Part shown: positions 37,777 to 45,810 of the stretch, one piece after another | Numbering within the stretch: the first letter of the stretch is position 1 | How the letters are laid out: the number at the start of each line of letters is the position of its first letter | Source: Rhodopseudomonas_A sp036404135 | Lineage (GTDB): Bacteria > Pseudomonadota > Alphaproteobacteria > Rhizobiales > Xanthobacteraceae | Assembly (NCBI RefSeq): GCF_036404135.1 | Contig: NZ_DASWPE010000157.1 | Location: 20,703 to 84,702 of the forward strand | Direction of reading: 5' to 3' | Length of the DNA: 64,000 nucleotides | The notes under the pieces: generated by a model | Database searches by the model: none | Told to the model about the DNA's origin: nothing | The model's input: only the letters and a program-made list of their open reading frames with translations | Made by a program: the position numbers and the translations under genes

Positions 37777-38385
37777 ATGGCTGGCAGCGACCCGCGTGCC
37801 CTCGCCCGCGCGCTGCTCGATCTGTGCCGCTCGCGCAAGCTGAGCATCGCCACCGCGGAATCCTGCACCGGCGGGCTGGTCGCCGGCGCGCTCACCGAAA
37901 TCCCCGGCTCCTCCGACGTCATCGACCGCGGCTTCGTCACCTATTCCAACGCAGCCAAGCACGCCATGCTCGGGGTCGAGACCGCGACGCTGATCACCTT
38001 CGGCGCGGTCAGCAAGGAGACCGCGATCGCGATGGCGATCGGCGCGCTGGAACACGCCGAGGTCGATCTGACGGTGGCGATTACCGGCATCGCCGGCCCC
38101 GGCGGCGCCACGCCGGGCAAGCCGGTCGGCCTCGTTCATATCGCGGTGGCCTCGCGCGACGGCCGCATCGCACATCGCGAGCATCGTTTCGGCGCGATCG
38201 GCCGCAGTTTGGTGCGGCAGCGCTCGGTGGTGGAAGCGCTGCGCATGTTGCTGGAATTGGCGCGCGGGCCGAAGCCGGCGAAGCCGCGGCCGGTCAGCGT
38301 ATCGCGCGCCCGCGTCGCGCGCAGCCCGCGGCGCAGCGCGGTGAAGCGCCGCGTCGCGCCGCCGCGCCAGCCGAAGAAAAGCTGA
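37777..38385 (+). CDS. pncC: CinA C-terminal domain protein, nicotinamide-nucleotide amidase (202 aa)
   Basis: Deamidates nicotinamide mononucleotide to recycle NAD. Family motifs: ATAESCTGGLVAGALTEIPGSSDV with the catalytic Ser region, YSNAAKHAMLGV, VAITGIAGPGGATPGKPVGLVH. It lacks the N-terminal CinA domain, as in most Gram-negatives. A basic Arg/Lys/Pro-rich tail of about 40 residues follows the domain (ARVARSPRRSAVKRRVAPPR), unusual for the family and possibly nucleic-acid binding. One base separates it from ispDF. Confidence 0.93.
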   Translation: MAGSDPRALARALLDLCRSRKLSIATAESCTGGLVAGALTEIPGSSDVIDRGFVTYSNAAKHAMLGVETATLITFGAVSKETAIAMAIGALEHAEVDLTVAITGIAGPGGATPGKPVGLVHIAVASRDGRIAHREHRFGAIGRSLVRQRSVVEALRMLLELARGPKPAKPRPVSVSRARVARSPRRSAVKRRVAPPRQPKKS

Positions 38386-38444
38386 GCGGGCCTCCGCAGG
38401 CCGAAACGAATCCGAACTCTCGAGGCAAGGGCTATTGGCCTCCG

Positions 38445-38561
38445 CGAGTCGTCCCTGCGCACGCAGGGACCCATAATCCCCGTCGTACAAGGTGATTGAC
38501 AGCATTCGCACCAATAGCGAATCCGCGCCGTATGGGTCCCTGCGTGCGCAGGGACGACTCG
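38445..38561. repeat. 117-bp element with perfect 31-bp terminal inverted repeats (MITE-like)
   Basis: Positions 38445-38475 and 38531-38561 are exact reverse complements over 31 bases, enclosing 55 bp. Each arm is itself a hairpin (GTCCCTGCG-CA-CGCAGGGAC). A diverged single arm is seen near 63721-63752. There is no coding sequence inside. It lies between convergent pncC and ratA. Confidence 0.9.
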
Positions 38562-38608
38562 GAGATACGCACTGCCCAGCTATGCGACGCCCGGGAACGA
38601 GCGTTATA

Positions 38609-39085
38609 TCAGACCGTCAGCTTCCTGAGCTGCCCGCGGCCGTAGATCGCGTCGGCGCGTTGCTCGAACGCCGCGGCGAAGCGATGGAACGCGGCGTCGA
38701 ACATCGTCCCCATCAATAGCGCCAGCATCTTGTTCTTGAACTCGTAGCTGAGGAAGAACCCGACGTCGCAGGCGTCGTCGCCGCGCGGCTCGAAGCTCCA
38801 GCGGTTCTCCAGATTGGAGAACGGGCCCTGCAGATACTCCACAAGGATTTTCAGATTGCCGCGGTCGAGCGTCACCCGGCTGGTGAAGGTCTCGCGCACC
38901 AGCTTGAACGACACCGTCATGTCGGCGGTCAGCACCTCGTTGCCGTCGGGGCGCGCCACGCGATGCCGGATCTTCAGCGCGCTGCACAGCGGCACGAATT
39001 CCGGATAGCGCTCGATATCGGCGACCAGGTCGAACATCTTCAGCGCGCTGTGGCGGACCCGGCGCTTGCTTTGAAATTGCGGCAT
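38609..39085 (-). CDS. RatA/COQ10-type START-domain protein (158 aa)
   Basis: Single START-like lipid-binding fold: VRHSALKMFDLVADIERYPEFVPLCSA at the N terminus, FSNLENRWSFEP and FFLSYEFKNKMLALLMG at the C terminus. Bacterial members are named RatA after an E. coli report of ribosome-association inhibition, while the yeast relative Coq10 binds ubiquinone; a quinone-related role is the more likely one here. It follows lipA by 9 bp, a common pairing in alphaproteobacteria. Confidence 0.9.
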   Translation of the reverse strand: MPQFQSKRRVRHSALKMFDLVADIERYPEFVPLCSALKIRHRVARPDGNEVLTADMTVSFKLVRETFTSRVTLDRGNLKILVEYLQGPFSNLENRWSFEPRGDDACDVGFFLSYEFKNKMLALLMGTMFDAAFHRFAAAFEQRADAIYGRGQLRKLTV

Positions 39086-39094
39086 CGCAACGAC

Positions 39095-40054
39095 TCAGCG
39101 CGACAGCGCGGCGCGCGCCGCCTGGAGCTTGGTGAAGTGATCGCCGGCGTGATGCGACGAGCGCGTCATCGGGCTCGACGACACCATCAGGAAGCCCTTG
39201 GAAAACGCCACCGACTCATAGCCGGCGAATTCCTCCGGCGGCACGAAGCGCATCACCGCATGGTGCTTCAGGCTGGGCTGCAGATATTGCCCGATGGTGA
39301 GGAAATCGACCTCGGCCGAGCGCAAATCGTCCATCACCTGCAGCACCTCGTGGCGCTCCTCGCCGAGCCCGACCATGATGCCGGATTTGGTGAACAGCGA
39401 GGGGTCGATTTCCTTGACCCGCTGCAACAGCCGGATCGAATGGAAGTAGCGCGCGCCGGGCCGCACCGTGAGATAGCGCGACGGCACGGTTTCCAGATTG
39501 TGGTTGAAAACGTCGGGCTTGGCCGCGACCACGGTTTCCAGGGCGCCGTCCTTGCGCAGAAAATCCGGGGTGAGGATTTCGATCGTGGTCGAGGGGCAGC
39601 GCGCCCGCACCGCGCGGATGGTGGCGGCGATGTGCGCCGCGCCGCCATCGGCGAGATCGTCGCGGTCGACCGAGGTGATGACGATATGTTTGAGGCCGAG
39701 CTTGAAGGTGGCCTCGGCGACGTTGTCGGGTTCGGCGGGATCGAGCGCCTCAGGCAGCCCGGTCTTGACGTTGCAGAACGCGCAAGCCCTGGTGCAGGTG
39801 TCGCCCATGATCATGAAGGTGGCGTGCTTTTTGTCCCAGCACTCGCCGATATTCGGGCAGCCGGCCTCCTCGCAGACCGTGACCAGGCCGTTCTCCTTGA
39901 CGATGGCGCGGGTGTCGGCATAGCCGCGCGAGGTCGGCGCGCGGACCCGGATCCAGTCCGGCTTCTTCGGCGACAGCGCATCGGGCCGCGCCGCCTTTTC
40001 AGGATGGCGCGGGCGAACAGGCGTGGCGGAGACGGTATCGACGACGACGACCAT
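39095..40054 (-). CDS. lipA: Lipoyl synthase (319 aa)
   Basis: Radical-SAM enzyme inserting two sulfurs into octanoyl-protein. The auxiliary cluster cysteines are in TVCEEAGCPNIGECW and the radical-SAM cysteines in CTRACAFCNV; PDVFNHNLETVPS and KSGIMVGLGE follow in order. The C-terminal cluster-ligand serine region MTRSSHHAGDH is intact. The divergent neighbour mpg starts 161 bp away. Confidence 0.97.
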   Translation of the reverse strand: MVVVVDTVSATPVRPRHPEKAARPDALSPKKPDWIRVRAPTSRGYADTRAIVKENGLVTVCEEAGCPNIGECWDKKHATFMIMGDTCTRACAFCNVKTGLPEALDPAEPDNVAEATFKLGLKHIVITSVDRDDLADGGAAHIAATIRAVRARCPSTTIEILTPDFLRKDGALETVVAAKPDVFNHNLETVPSRYLTVRPGARYFHSIRLLQRVKEIDPSLFTKSGIMVGLGEERHEVLQVMDDLRSAEVDFLTIGQYLQPSLKHHAVMRFVPPEEFAGYESVAFSKGFLMVSSSPMTRSSHHAGDHFTKLQAARAALSR

Positions 40055-40215
40055 GAAATGTCCGTTCTGCGAAGGCTTTACCTAATCCGCCGGGCAGCAT
40101 CCCGCAACCCGGCCGGCTTGCTGGAGATGATCCATTGGAATAATGCTCAAACTGTATTCATTCGCCGTTTACGTCGGCGCCCTCCCCGTATTTGTCCTGC
40201 CGATTTGTCGTGTTC

Positions 40216-40818
40216 ATGGCCGATTTGCCCGTCCCCGCTGCCCTAAAGCTCGGCGCCAGGCTGCAGCGGCGGTTCTTCGCCCGCAGCGTGCACGCGGTGG
40301 CGCCAGAGCTGATCGGCGCCACGCTGTTGGTGGACGGCGTCGGCGGCGTCATCGTCGAGGTCGAGGCCTATCACCACAGCGACCCCGCGGCGCATTCCTA
40401 TGGCGGACAGACCGCGCGCAACGCGGTGATGTTCGGCCCGCCCGGGGTGGCTTACGTCTATCGCTCCTATGGCATCCATTGGTGTCTCAACGTGGTCTGC
40501 GAGGAAGCCGGTTCCGCCAGCGCGGTGCTGATCCGGGCGCTGGCCCCGACCCATGGCCTGGCGTTGATGCGGCGGCGGCGCGGCGTCGCCGAGGAGCGCG
40601 CGCTGTGTTCCGGGCCGGGCAAGCTGGCGCAGGCGCTCGGCGTCACGATCGCGCATAACGGCCTGCCGCTCGATGCGCCGCCGTTCGCGATGCATGCCCG
40701 GCTGCAGACGCCGGCGATCGTCGCCGGTCCCCGGATCGGCATCAGCAAGGCCGCAGAACTGCCGTGGCGCTACGGCTTGCAGGGCTCGCGCTACTTAAGC
40801 AAGCCGCTTGCCGGATGA
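40216..40818 (+). CDS. 3-methyladenine DNA glycosylase, AAG/MPG family (200 aa)
   Basis: Base-excision repair glycosylase of the AAG fold: AVAPELIGATLLVDGVGGVIVEVEAYHHSDPAAHSY carries the catalytic Glu; VMFGPPGVAYVYRSYGIHWCLNVV and GPGKLAQALGV are the other hallmarks. The longer frame opens with TTG at 40192; the ATG at 40216 gives the usual length. It is convergent with aapP. Confidence 0.92.
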   Translation: MADLPVPAALKLGARLQRRFFARSVHAVAPELIGATLLVDGVGGVIVEVEAYHHSDPAAHSYGGQTARNAVMFGPPGVAYVYRSYGIHWCLNVVCEEAGSASAVLIRALAPTHGLALMRRRRGVAEERALCSGPGKLAQALGVTIAHNGLPLDAPPFAMHARLQTPAIVAGPRIGISKAAELPWRYGLQGSRYLSKPLAG

Positions 40819-40958
40819 GGCTGCGGACAGCGGCCGGATAGTGAAGGCGCCCTCTCGCGTTTCGAGCGACCTGGATTGCGGTTGGCGCAAACAACACCCG
40901 TCGCAACAACAATCGAGGTTCCGGTTCTCAGTCGGCCAGGCCCGGACCAGCTTTCGGC

Positions 40959-41696
40959 TCAGCGCAGGATCTGCCCCAGAAACAGCTTGGTGCGGGCGTG
41001 CTGCGGATTGGCGAAGAATTCCGCCGGGGTGTTGGCCTCGATCACCTGCCCCGCGTCCATGAACACCACGCGGTCGGCGACCTGCTTGGCGAAGCCCATT
41101 TCGTGGGTCACCACCATCATGGTCATGCCCTCTTCGGCGAGGTCGACCATGGTGTCGAGCACTTCCTTGACCATCTCCGGATCGAGCGCCGAAGTCGGCT
41201 CGTCGAACAGCATCACCTTGGGGTTCATCGACAGCGCCCGCGCGATCGCCACACGCTGCTGCTGGCCGCCGGAAATCTGCCCGGGAAATTTGTGCGCCTT
41301 GTCCGGAATCCGCACCCGCTCGAGATATTTCATCGCGGTGGCCTCGGCGTCCTTCTTCGGGATGTTGCGCACCCAGATCGGCGCCAGCGTGCAGTTCTCC
41401 AGCACGGTCAGGTGCGGAAACAGGTTGAAGCTCTGGAACACCATGCCGACCTCGCGGCGGACTTCGTCGACGGTGCGCAGGCTCGGCCCGAGTTCGATGC
41501 CGTCGACGATGATGCTGCCTTCCTGGAATTCCTCCAGCGCGTTGATGCAGCGGATCAGCGTCGATTTGCCGGACCCCGAGGGGCCGCAAATCACGATGCG
41601 CTCGCCGCGCGCTACGTCGAGCGAGATGTCGCGCAACACGTGGAAATCGCCGTACCACTTGTTGAGGGCCGCGACGGTGACGATCGGTTCTGCCAT
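40959..41696 (-). CDS. aapP: General L-amino acid ABC transporter ATPase (245 aa)
   Basis: ATP-binding subunit. Walker A GPSGSGKST, Q-loop, signature SGGQQQRVAIARAL, Walker B VMLFDEPTSALDP and the switch His in VVTHEMG. It begins 21 bp after aapM and is the last gene of the aapJQMP operon, which imports a broad range of L-amino acids. Confidence 0.95.
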   Translation of the reverse strand: MAEPIVTVAALNKWYGDFHVLRDISLDVARGERIVICGPSGSGKSTLIRCINALEEFQEGSIIVDGIELGPSLRTVDEVRREVGMVFQSFNLFPHLTVLENCTLAPIWVRNIPKKDAEATAMKYLERVRIPDKAHKFPGQISGGQQQRVAIARALSMNPKVMLFDEPTSALDPEMVKEVLDTMVDLAEEGMTMMVVTHEMGFAKQVADRVVFMDAGQVIEANTPAEFFANPQHARTKLFLGQILR

Positions 41697-41717
41697 TGCA
41701 ATCCTATCCGATGGTTA

Positions 41718-43220
41718 TCAGCTGCGCCGGTGGGCGTTGAGACGGTGTTCGACGAACAACGAATACCGCGACATCCCGAAGCAGAACACGAAATAGACCA
41801 GGCCGGTAAAGGCAAAGCCGGTGAACATCGTGGTCGGCGTCGACCACACCGGGTCGGCAAACGACGCCCGCAAACTTCCCAGCAGATCGAACAGGGCCAC
41901 GATCGACACCAGCGAGGTGTCCTTGAACAGCGCGATGAAGGAATTGACCAGGCCCGGAATGACGTGGCGCAGCGCCTGCGGCATCACCACGAGCCCGGTG
42001 ATCTTCCAATAGGACAGCCCGAGCGCGCTCGCCGCCTCGGCCTGGCCGCGCGGGATCGCCTGCAAGCCGCCGCGGATCACTTCGGCGTTGTAGGCGCCGG
42101 CGAACAGCGCGATGCCGATCAGCACCCGCACCAGCCCGTCGACGGTGAAGTTGCCGGGCAGGAACAACGGCAGCATGTAGGTGGCGAAGAACAATACGGT
42201 GATCAGCGGCACGCCGCGCCAGAACTCGATGAACAGCACCGAGAAGATCCGGATCAAGGGAATCGTCGAGCGCCGCCCCAGCGCCAGCGCGATGCCGACC
42301 GGCATCGAGGTGACGATGCCGGTGACGGAGACCACCAGCGTCACCAAAAGGCCGCCCCACATTCTTGTGTCGACGATCGGCAGCCCGCCGCGGTCGAGCC
42401 GCATCACGAAGATCACCACAGCGATGCCGGCGAAGATCGCGAGGCTGCGCGCCAACGCCCGCCAGCCGTTACGGAAGCCGCCGCTGAGCAGGAACAACAG
42501 ACCGGAGACGAGCACCGCGGTGATGCCGAAATCCATCCATAGCGGCCGCGCCGAGCCATGGATCGCGTCGCGCAGCCAGCTCAGCGGCCAGATCACGAAC
42601 CACACCGCGGCGCCAAAGCCGTAGATCAATTTGCCGAGCGCCACCGAGACCACGCCGCCGCCGGCGGCGAGCTTGCTGCCGCCCTCGCTGATGCTGGCGG
42701 AAAATCCCGATAGCAGGTCCGCGGTCCAGCTCAGTGCGAAGCCGTGCAACCCGCCGCCGTGCAGCAGGAAATACGCCACCACCGGGAAGGCGATGAAGAA
42801 CAATCCGGCGTTGACGCTCTTGGCCGGCACCCGCGGGACCAGCAGCGGCAGCAGCAAAAGCGCCGCCAGCGCGAAGGTGAGATTGACCCGCCAGCGCTGG
42901 TCCTGCGGATAGAAGCCGTAGACGAACTGCGCGAACTTGGCCTGCACGAACGGCCAGCAGGCGCCAACCGCACCGCCGGCGCTGTCGGCCAGGCAGTCGG
43001 TGCGGCTGGTGCCCTGCCACACCGCGTCAATCAGCAGGAATTTCACCGTCGGCACCAGGGTCAGCCACAGCAGCGCCGCGCCGACGATGGTGAGGATGGT
43101 GTTGGTCGGCGTGTTGAACAGCCGGGTGCGCAGGAAGCCGGTGAAGCCGGTGGTCTTCACCGGTGCCGGTCGGCTGTCGACCAGATCCTGGCGAACGAAC
43201 GAGGCGGGAACGCCGGTCAT
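41718..43220 (-). CDS. aapM: General L-amino acid ABC transporter permease, enlarged (500 aa)
   Basis: Permease subunit. The HisMQ-type permease domain is in the C-terminal half (GGLLVTLVVSVTGIVTSMPVGIALALGRRS, EFWRGVPLITVLFF, EAASALGLSYWKITGLVVMPQALRHVIPGLVNSFI). Between the N-terminal helix and this domain lies a long extra hydrophobic region (about residues 105-270) with several further helices and a Gly-rich loop, making the protein about 110 residues longer than the roughly 384-residue rhizobial AapM I recall. The start at 43220 overlaps aapQ by ATGA. Confidence 0.92.
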   Translation of the reverse strand: MTGVPASFVRQDLVDSRPAPVKTTGFTGFLRTRLFNTPTNTILTIVGAALLWLTLVPTVKFLLIDAVWQGTSRTDCLADSAGGAVGACWPFVQAKFAQFVYGFYPQDQRWRVNLTFALAALLLLPLLVPRVPAKSVNAGLFFIAFPVVAYFLLHGGGLHGFALSWTADLLSGFSASISEGGSKLAAGGGVVSVALGKLIYGFGAAVWFVIWPLSWLRDAIHGSARPLWMDFGITAVLVSGLLFLLSGGFRNGWRALARSLAIFAGIAVVIFVMRLDRGGLPIVDTRMWGGLLVTLVVSVTGIVTSMPVGIALALGRRSTIPLIRIFSVLFIEFWRGVPLITVLFFATYMLPLFLPGNFTVDGLVRVLIGIALFAGAYNAEVIRGGLQAIPRGQAEAASALGLSYWKITGLVVMPQALRHVIPGLVNSFIALFKDTSLVSIVALFDLLGSLRASFADPVWSTPTTMFTGFAFTGLVYFVFCFGMSRYSLFVEHRLNAHRRS

Positions 43221-44422
43221 GCGCCGAGACTCCGTCCGAGCCGCCAGCCGTAGAAGCTCATCAACGCGCTGGTGACGATCGAGATCAGCAAATACACGCT
43301 CATGGTGATGGCGATGATTTCGATGGCCTGCCCGGTCTGGCTCAGCGTGGTGCCGGCGAACACCGAAAACAGATCCGGATAGCCGATCGCCACCGCCAGC
43401 GACGAGTTCTTGGTCAGGTTGAGATACTGGTTGGTCAAAGGCGGCAGGATCACCCGCAGCGCCTGCGGCACCACCACGAGGCGCAGCGTCGAGCCGCGCG
43501 ACAGCCCGAGCGAGGCGCCCGCCTCCATCTGGCCCTTGTGCACCGACTGGATGCCGGCGCGCACGATCTCGGCGATGAACGAGGCGGTGTAGGTCGACAA
43601 CGCCAGCGTCAGCGCCACGAATTCCGGCGCGACGCGCGCGCCGCCGGCGAAGTTGAAGCCCTTCAGCGCCGGGATTTCGAAGCTGAACGGCTTGCCGAAG
43701 ATCAGCGTCGCCACGAGCGGCAAGCCGATCAGCAGTCCGAGCGCGAACGGCCACACCGTCATCGGCTTGCCGGTCTGGAACAGGCGGCGTCGCGCATAGG
43801 CCGGCAACAGCACCGCGATGGCGATCGCCGCGGCGATGGCGATCAGGAAGGCGTCGAGCCCGGCCTCGCCGACCGGCCGCGGCACCACGATGCCGCGGTT
43901 GCTGAGGAAGAACGCGTCGAACACGGTCACGCTCTGCCGCGGATTCGGCAAGGTGCCGAGCACCGCGAGGTACCAGAACAGGATCTGGAACAACAGCGGC
44001 AGGTTGCGCACCAGTTCGACGTAACCGCCGGAAATCTTCGACAGCAGCCAGTTCGGCGACAGCCGGCCCAGCGCCACCATGAAGCCGATGATGGTGGCGA
44101 AGACGATGCCGATCACCGACACCACCAGGGTGTTGACCAGCCCGACCAGAAACACCCGCGTATAGGTGTCGGCTTCCGAATACGGAATCAGCGCCTGGCT
44201 GACGCCGAATCCGGCGGTCTGCGACATGAAGCCGAAGCCCGAGGCAATGCGCTGGTTGGCGAGGTTGCCGCGGGCGTTGTCGACGATTTCGTAGGCCACC
44301 CAGATCAGGGCGGCGACGAACAGAACCTGGAGCAGCAGGCCGCCCCAACCGGCGCGTCCACCCAGCAGCCGGCGCAGCTTGGCAACAAGCTGCGCCGGCG
44401 GGGGGCGGGCCTCGATGGCCAT
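43217..44422 (-). CDS. aapQ: General L-amino acid ABC transporter permease (401 aa)
   Basis: Permease partner of AapM with normal length. It has GLVNTLVVSVIGIVFATIIGFMVALGRLS, YVELVRNLPLLFQILFWY, the coupling-helix stretch EAGASLGLSRGSTLRLVVVPQALRVILPPLTNQYLNLTKNSS, and about eight membrane helices. It is 22 bp after aapJ and overlaps aapM. Confidence 0.95.
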   Translation of the reverse strand: MAIEARPPPAQLVAKLRRLLGGRAGWGGLLLQVLFVAALIWVAYEIVDNARGNLANQRIASGFGFMSQTAGFGVSQALIPYSEADTYTRVFLVGLVNTLVVSVIGIVFATIIGFMVALGRLSPNWLLSKISGGYVELVRNLPLLFQILFWYLAVLGTLPNPRQSVTVFDAFFLSNRGIVVPRPVGEAGLDAFLIAIAAAIAIAVLLPAYARRRLFQTGKPMTVWPFALGLLIGLPLVATLIFGKPFSFEIPALKGFNFAGGARVAPEFVALTLALSTYTASFIAEIVRAGIQSVHKGQMEAGASLGLSRGSTLRLVVVPQALRVILPPLTNQYLNLTKNSSLAVAIGYPDLFSVFAGTTLSQTGQAIEIIAITMSVYLLISIVTSALMSFYGWRLGRSLGA

Positions 44423-44444
44423 CGGGAGGATCGATTCGTTGCGG

Positions 44445-45461
44445 TTAGCGGATCGGCGGCGCGTACTGGATGCCGCCCTTGTTCCACAACTGGTTGAGGC
44501 CGCGGGCGATGCCGAGCTTGGAGCCGGAGCCGACGTTGCGATCGAACACCTCGCCGTAATTGCCGGTCGCCTTGACGATGCGCACCACCCAGTCCTTGGT
44601 TAGGCCGAGCTGTTCGCCGAGATTGCCGTCGGTGCCGAACACCCGCTTCAGCTCCGGCTTGTCGAGCTTGGCCTGGTCCTCGACGTTCTTCTGGTTGACG
44701 CCGAGTTCCTCGGCATTGAGCAGCGCGAACAGCGTCCACTTCACGATGTCGAACCACTGGTCGTCGCCGTGGCGCACCAACGGGCCGAGCGGCTCCTTGG
44801 AGATCACTTCCGGCAGCACCGCGTGATCGGCCGGGGTGGCGAGCTTCAGCCGCAGCGCATAAAGCTGCGAGACGTCGGAGGTGAACACGTCGCAACGCCC
44901 GGATTCATAGGCCTTGATGGCTTCGTCCGCGGTGCCGAAGGCGATCACCTCGTACTTCATGTTGTTGCCCTTGAAGTAGTCGGCAACGTTCTGCTCGTTG
45001 GTGGTGCCGGTCTGCACGCAGATCGACGCCGAGTTGAGTTCGAGCGCGGAATTGACCTTCAGCGCCTTGCGCACCAGGAAGCCCTGGCCGTCATAATAGG
45101 TGACGCCGGTGAAATTGACGCCGAGCGAGGTGTCGCGCGACACCGTCCAGGTGGTGTTACGCGACAAAACGTCGATCTCGCCGGACTGCAGCGCGGTGAA
45201 GCGGTCCTTGGCCGACAGCGGCACGAATTTGACCTTGGTCGGATCGTTGAACACCGCGGCGGCTACCGCGCGGCACAGATCGACGTCGATGCCGGTCCAG
45301 TTGCCCTTGTCGTCCGGCGCCGAGAACCCCGGCAGGCCCTGGCTGACGCCGCAGGACAAAACGCCCCGGTCCTGGACCGTCTTCAGGGTTTGCGCGCCGG
45401 CCGCCTGGGTCAGAAACCCGGCAGTGACGGCAACAGAGAGAGCGAGAGATACGCGTTTCAT
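44445..45461 (-). CDS. aapJ: General L-amino acid-binding periplasmic protein (338 aa)
   Basis: Substrate-binding protein of the Aap system. Signal peptide MKRVSLALSVAVTAGFLTQAAGA, then TVQDRGVLSCGVSQGLPGFSAPD, GIDVDLCRAVAAAVF and SGEIDVLSRNTTWT, matching the AapJ/BztA family. The start at 45461 is chosen for the signal peptide; the frame is open to 45497. First gene of the operon; its promoter should lie within 45462-45700. Confidence 0.95.
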   Translation of the reverse strand: MKRVSLALSVAVTAGFLTQAAGAQTLKTVQDRGVLSCGVSQGLPGFSAPDDKGNWTGIDVDLCRAVAAAVFNDPTKVKFVPLSAKDRFTALQSGEIDVLSRNTTWTVSRDTSLGVNFTGVTYYDGQGFLVRKALKVNSALELNSASICVQTGTTNEQNVADYFKGNNMKYEVIAFGTADEAIKAYESGRCDVFTSDVSQLYALRLKLATPADHAVLPEVISKEPLGPLVRHGDDQWFDIVKWTLFALLNAEELGVNQKNVEDQAKLDKPELKRVFGTDGNLGEQLGLTKDWVVRIVKATGNYGEVFDRNVGSGSKLGIARGLNQLWNKGGIQYAPPIR

Positions 45462-45810
45462 AGCCAAGCCTTTCAAGGAACGTCGTCCTGGACGCATTCG
45501 TCGGTATTCGTGGTCGTCATATCACCGCAGAGGAGAACGGCCGATCGATGCCCTCGTCCTCCCGGCGGGCGAAGCGATATCAGCTTCCGCCGCCAGATGG
45601 GATAGACGTTGGCCGATTTTCGCAGCGTGCCCCTCGAACGCGCGGCAACCAGACAGGTGCGGATGCATCACAGAACGAGTTGAAGTCCGGGTCAAGGGGT
45701 TGACGGCCGTCTTCTGTGGCCTGCTAGTAGGAAGTCCAGCCCGCCGCAGCCGCATTGCACCCGGAAGGGGCAAACTGCTGCATCAGCAGATGCTTTTTTG
45801 GTCATAACTC
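45462..45810. promoter_or_regulatory. 349-bp divergent intergenic region between aapJ and metC
   Basis: Should contain the leftward aapJ promoter and the rightward metC promoter and leader. No clear sigma54 (GG-N10-GC with TGGCAC) site was recognised for aapJ. The notable part is the hairpin pair at 45775-45799, annotated separately. Confidence 0.5.
45775..45799 (+). promoter_or_regulatory. Candidate attenuator: two overlapping, mutually exclusive hairpins before metC
   Basis: CTGCTG-CAT-CAGCAG (45775-45789) forms a 6-bp stem. It overlaps GCATC-AGCA-GATGC (45780-45793), a 5-bp stem followed directly by six T residues (45794-45799). Both cannot form at once. The U-run ends 11 nt before the metC ATG and there is no good ribosome-binding site in that interval; a GGAAGGGG lies about 42 nt upstream of the ATG. 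This could be a terminator/antiterminator switch, or chance. Confidence 0.35.

Noticed and set aside
41718..44348. 876-aa giant permease
   Set aside because: The first part is a shadow of aapQ; AapM begins at the ATGA overlap at 43220.
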